NCBI GenBank assembly: GCA_021791295.1
Contig: JAJYWW010000013.1
Span: 1 to 5,895 of the forward strand
From: a bacterium
GTDB taxonomy: Bacteria; SZUA-79; Acidulodesulfobacterales; Acidulodesulfobacteraceae
Direction: 5' to 3'
DNA: 5,895 nt
Shown: one piece after another, positions 4,786 through 5,895 of the stretch
Layout: each line of letters begins with the position of its first letter
Position numbering within the stretch: position 1 is the stretch's first letter
Position numbers and translations under genes: made by a program
Notes under the pieces: generated by a model
The model's database searches: none
Told to the model about the DNA's origin: nothing
The model's input: the letters and a program-made list of their open reading frames with translations, nothing else

Positions 4786-4926
4786 ACGAACGCTAATCTG
4801 CAACTCTGAATGAATAAAATAAATTTTAAAACAATTAACATAATTACCACCTCCGTTAGTTTTGCTGAAACTATATTAATAATAATCTTGACACTGCTAA
4901 TGGAAATGGCTACTTGAATTTTCAAG
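4711..4926. repeat. Pair of 21-nt inverted repeats (4711-4731, 4906-4926)
   Basis: Plus-strand 4719-4731 is the exact reverse complement of 4906-4918 (ATGGCTACTTGAA), and the similarity extends to 18 of 21 positions. Each copy also contains a near-palindromic core with a two-base centre, CTTGAA-NN-TTC(A/G)AG. One copy sits in the middle of the tRNA-like element, between its 5' acceptor strand and its T-arm; the other lies 174 bases upstream. They could be recombination sites in inverted orientation, ends of a small decayed element, or a long-range RNA stem. Confidence 0.5.
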
Positions 4927-5062
4927 CTTTATACATAATATAAATATATAATTTTATTGTTTTTTTATATTTTTATAAGAAACTATTTTTATTCTATCAA
5001 ATTTCTATCTCTTCCTTCAATAAATAAAACATTCTAATCTTTTGATATTTTTTATATAGAAT
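4927..5062. other. AT-rich gene-free stretch
   Basis: This part of the 487-base gap between the genes at 4641 and 5129 is almost entirely A and T, with many TATA and T-run sequences. I see no open frame with a ribosome binding site, no RNA gene and no iterated repeat. On the minus strand several TATAAA or TATAAT-like boxes occur, for example 4933-4928, but without matching -35 boxes. It may hold the promoter for the tRNA-like element and the genes after it, or be an easily melted region. Confidence 0.4.
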
Positions 5063-5110
5063 CCCCGCCCTTACGGACGGGGTAGCCCTGCTTTTTCTCT
5101 AAACAGGGCT
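5063..5110. terminator. Two tandem GC-rich hairpins after ssb
   Basis: In the direction of ssb transcription the first hairpin is AGCCCTGTTT/AAGCAGGGCT (5110-5101 with 5093-5084), ten pairs with one wobble and a seven-base loop. The second is CCCCGTCC-GTAA-GGGCGGGG (5082-5063), eight pairs with one wobble. They start 18 bases after the ssb stop. Their position suggests transcript ending or 3'-end protection for ssb, but no T tract follows either one. The second, read on the plus strand, also resembles hairpins at IS200/IS605 ends. Confidence 0.45.
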
Positions 5111-5128
5111 ATTATCAAAAGGTATTTT

Positions 5129-5623
5129 TTAAAACGGGATGTCGTCCTCATCGCCAGTGCTTGGCGGCGGCGCTTGATATTTTTGTCCGCTTTGCGTTTG
5201 CGTCCTCTGTGCTGTTCCTGACATTTGTCTTTGTGTTTGCGCCTGAGGCGGTTTTTCATCATAATAATCGTCTTGTCCGCCCTGCGAATCTTCTTTTCTG
5301 CCTACCAAAACAATATTGTTTGCTATTATTTCAGAGATGTATTTCTTATTGCCCTCAGCGTCATCGTAAGAGCGGTTATTAATCCTGCCCTCTACAAAAA
5401 CCTGCTTGCCCTTACTAAGATAATTTGCCATAGTGCTTGCTAACTTATCAAAAAGCACTATATTATGCCAAATCGCCTTTTCCGTTTTATTGCCTGATTT
5501 ATCGTTAAAATACTCAGTCGTGGCCATCGAAAATTTTAAAATTGCCAAACCATCCGGCGTGTATCTGAGTTCAGGGTCTTTTCCAAGATTGCCTATAAGC
5601 ATTACTTTGTTTAAACTTCCCAT
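5129..5623 (-). CDS. ssb: Single-stranded DNA-binding protein SSB
   Basis: This 164-residue protein binds and protects single-stranded DNA during replication, repair and recombination, normally as a tetramer. The OB fold spans about 3-108, opening with LNKVMLIGNLGKDPELRYTP, a typical SSB start. IWHNIVLFDKLA (51-62) carries Trp52 and Phe58, matching the DNA-stacking Trp54 and Phe60 of the E. coli protein. GKQVFVEGRINNRSY (72-86) is the family's next strand pair. A Gln/Pro/Gly-rich linker (about 110-155) leads to the acidic tail DEDDIPF (158-164), which recruits partner proteins. Length is near the family norm. AAGGAGG (5629-5635) lies five bases before the ATG. It is not next to rpsF or rpsR as chromosomal copies often are, which favours a second copy on an accessory element. 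Confidence 0.97.
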   Translation of the reverse strand: MGSLNKVMLIGNLGKDPELRYTPDGLAILKFSMATTEYFNDKSGNKTEKAIWHNIVLFDKLASTMANYLSKGKQVFVEGRINNRSYDDAEGNKKYISEIIANNIVLVGRKEDSQGGQDDYYDEKPPQAQTQRQMSGTAQRTQTQSGQKYQAPPPSTGDEDDIPF

Positions 5624-5647
5624 GATTTCCTCCTTAAATTAAATATT

Positions 5648-5653
5648 ATTATA
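5648..5653 (-). promoter_or_regulatory. Possible -10 box for ssb
   Basis: A perfect TATAAT on the minus strand would place the start of transcription near 5641 and leave a short leader of about 17 bases holding the ribosome binding site. No good -35 box is seen 17 bases upstream (AGTTAT). The dyad at 5681-5699 lies just beyond that, in a position suited to an activator or a distal operator. The stretch is very AT-rich, so chance matches are likely. Confidence 0.35.
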
Positions 5654-5680
5654 TTTTTAAATTTTTAAAAATAACTAAGT

Positions 5681-5699
5681 TTGTCCGTTTTGCGGACAA
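5681..5699. promoter_or_regulatory. Dyad TTGTCCG-N5-CGGACAA (operator candidate, copy 2)
   Basis: Perfect 7-bp inverted repeats around TTTTG. It begins directly next to the stop codon of the gene at 5700 and lies 58 bases before the ssb start. Half-sites and spacing match the copy at 4188-4206. On the minus strand the stem is followed by ACTTAGTTATTTTT, so it may also act as a weak terminator for the upstream gene. Confidence 0.5.
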
Positions 5700-5895
5700 T
5701 TAGTTTAACATCTTAAATCCTTCATTTTTAAGTCTAATAAATTTCTTTTTTACAACTGTAATTCCGGGGATGTCTAATAAATCCCCCATGGTCTTAATTT
5801 GCTTCTTGAGTTCTGCCTCGTTAACGGCAATTAGATTTTCCGGCACATTTCCGTTTCTTATGCCCTCGATAAAGTCAGGCATATTAATTTCAAAT
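5700..5895 (-). CDS. Unknown protein, C-terminal part (probably 5'-incomplete)
   Basis: The frame ends with TAA at 5700 and is open to the right edge of the window. The first visible ATG is at 5882 (MPDFIEGIRNGNVPENLIAV, 60 residues), but it has no ribosome binding site and the frame continues beyond it as FEIN, so the true start may lie outside the window. The visible part is soluble and mixed in charge: a helix at about 22-36 (EAELKKQIKTMGDLL), then IPGITVVKKKFIRLKNEGF. No family is recognised. It precedes ssb by 76 bases on the same strand, with a dyad between them. Confidence 0.55.
   Translation of the reverse strand, partial: FEINMPDFIEGIRNGNVPENLIAVNEAELKKQIKTMGDLLDIPGITVVKKKFIRLKNEGFKMLN

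Noticed and set aside
4656..4925. 89-codon minus-strand frame from an ATG at 4925
   Set aside because: No ribosome binding site at 4925, and it runs through the inverted repeat and the tRNA-like element. Only the shorter version from 4841 deserves mention.
4673..4926. tmRNA, tRNA-Sec or integron attC site
   Set aside because: No tmRNA 5' motif or tag frame, no TCA anticodon loop or 6-bp D-stem for tRNA-Sec, and no correct GTTRRRY/RYYYAAC pair for attC.
5071..5642. Several frames overlapping ssb (5071-5262, 5161-5382, 5225-5443, 5433-5642)
   Set aside because: ssb is certain from its motifs, and all of these are shadows of it.
1..5895. CRISPR array, iterons or complete insertion sequence
   Set aside because: No regularly spaced direct repeats, no clustered iterated motif and no transposase frame were seen on either strand.

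Overview
The window is an AT-rich stretch of bacterial DNA in which every supportable gene lies on the minus strand, so transcription runs from position 5895 toward 1. The genes use the standard bacterial code, and most have strong AAGGAGG-type ribosome binding sites. A lipobox lipoprotein of the BamE/SmpA (OmlA) kind, a cleavable Sec signal peptide and an SSB with the DDIPF tail point to a Gram-negative bacterium. The species cannot be named from the sequence. Only ssb is clearly recognisable, and the rest are small unknown, membrane or secreted proteins. That mix suggests an accessory region such as a plasmid, integrative element or prophage-like island rather than core chromosome.

Layout in the direction of transcription. 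(1) 5700-5895: the C-terminal part of an unknown protein, probably incomplete at its 5' end. (2) 5624-5699: an intergenic region with a dyad (TTGTCCG-N5-CGGACAA) and a -10 box, then ssb (5129-5623). (3) 4642-5128: 487 bases with no convincing gene. They hold two tandem GC-rich hairpins (5063-5110), a very AT-rich stretch, a pair of 21-nt inverted repeats (4711-4731 and 4906-4926) and a tRNA-like element (4673-4785). That element has a perfect T-arm, acceptor stem and CCA end but no recognisable anticodon arm. (4) 4641-2167: a closely spaced run of five unknown genes: a two-TM protein, a 260-aa charged soluble protein, a coiled-coil/two-TM protein, a 79-aa protein and a BamE-like lipoprotein. 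The dyad seen before ssb recurs with the same half-sites and spacing just upstream of the 260-aa gene. (5) 2115-1558: an unknown 185-aa protein with a large hairpin before its start. (6) 1450-495: a winged-helix-like protein whose stop overlaps the start of a secreted protein by 16 nt, closed by a clear intrinsic terminator (433-466). (7) 323-1: a good sigma70-type promoter covered by a perfect 9-bp dyad, a GC-rich structured leader of about 205 nt, and the first 27 codons of a gene that leaves the window.

The run 4641-2167 encodes two membrane proteins, a lipoprotein and two soluble partners, as expected of an envelope-associated or transfer-related module. That is inference, since no signature conjugation or secretion protein is present. 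The regulatory DNA is the most distinctive content: the duplicated dyad, the operator-covered promoter with its long leader, the tRNA-like element joined to inverted repeats, and a 60-bp stretch (1498-1557) resembling an IS200/IS605-type right end.
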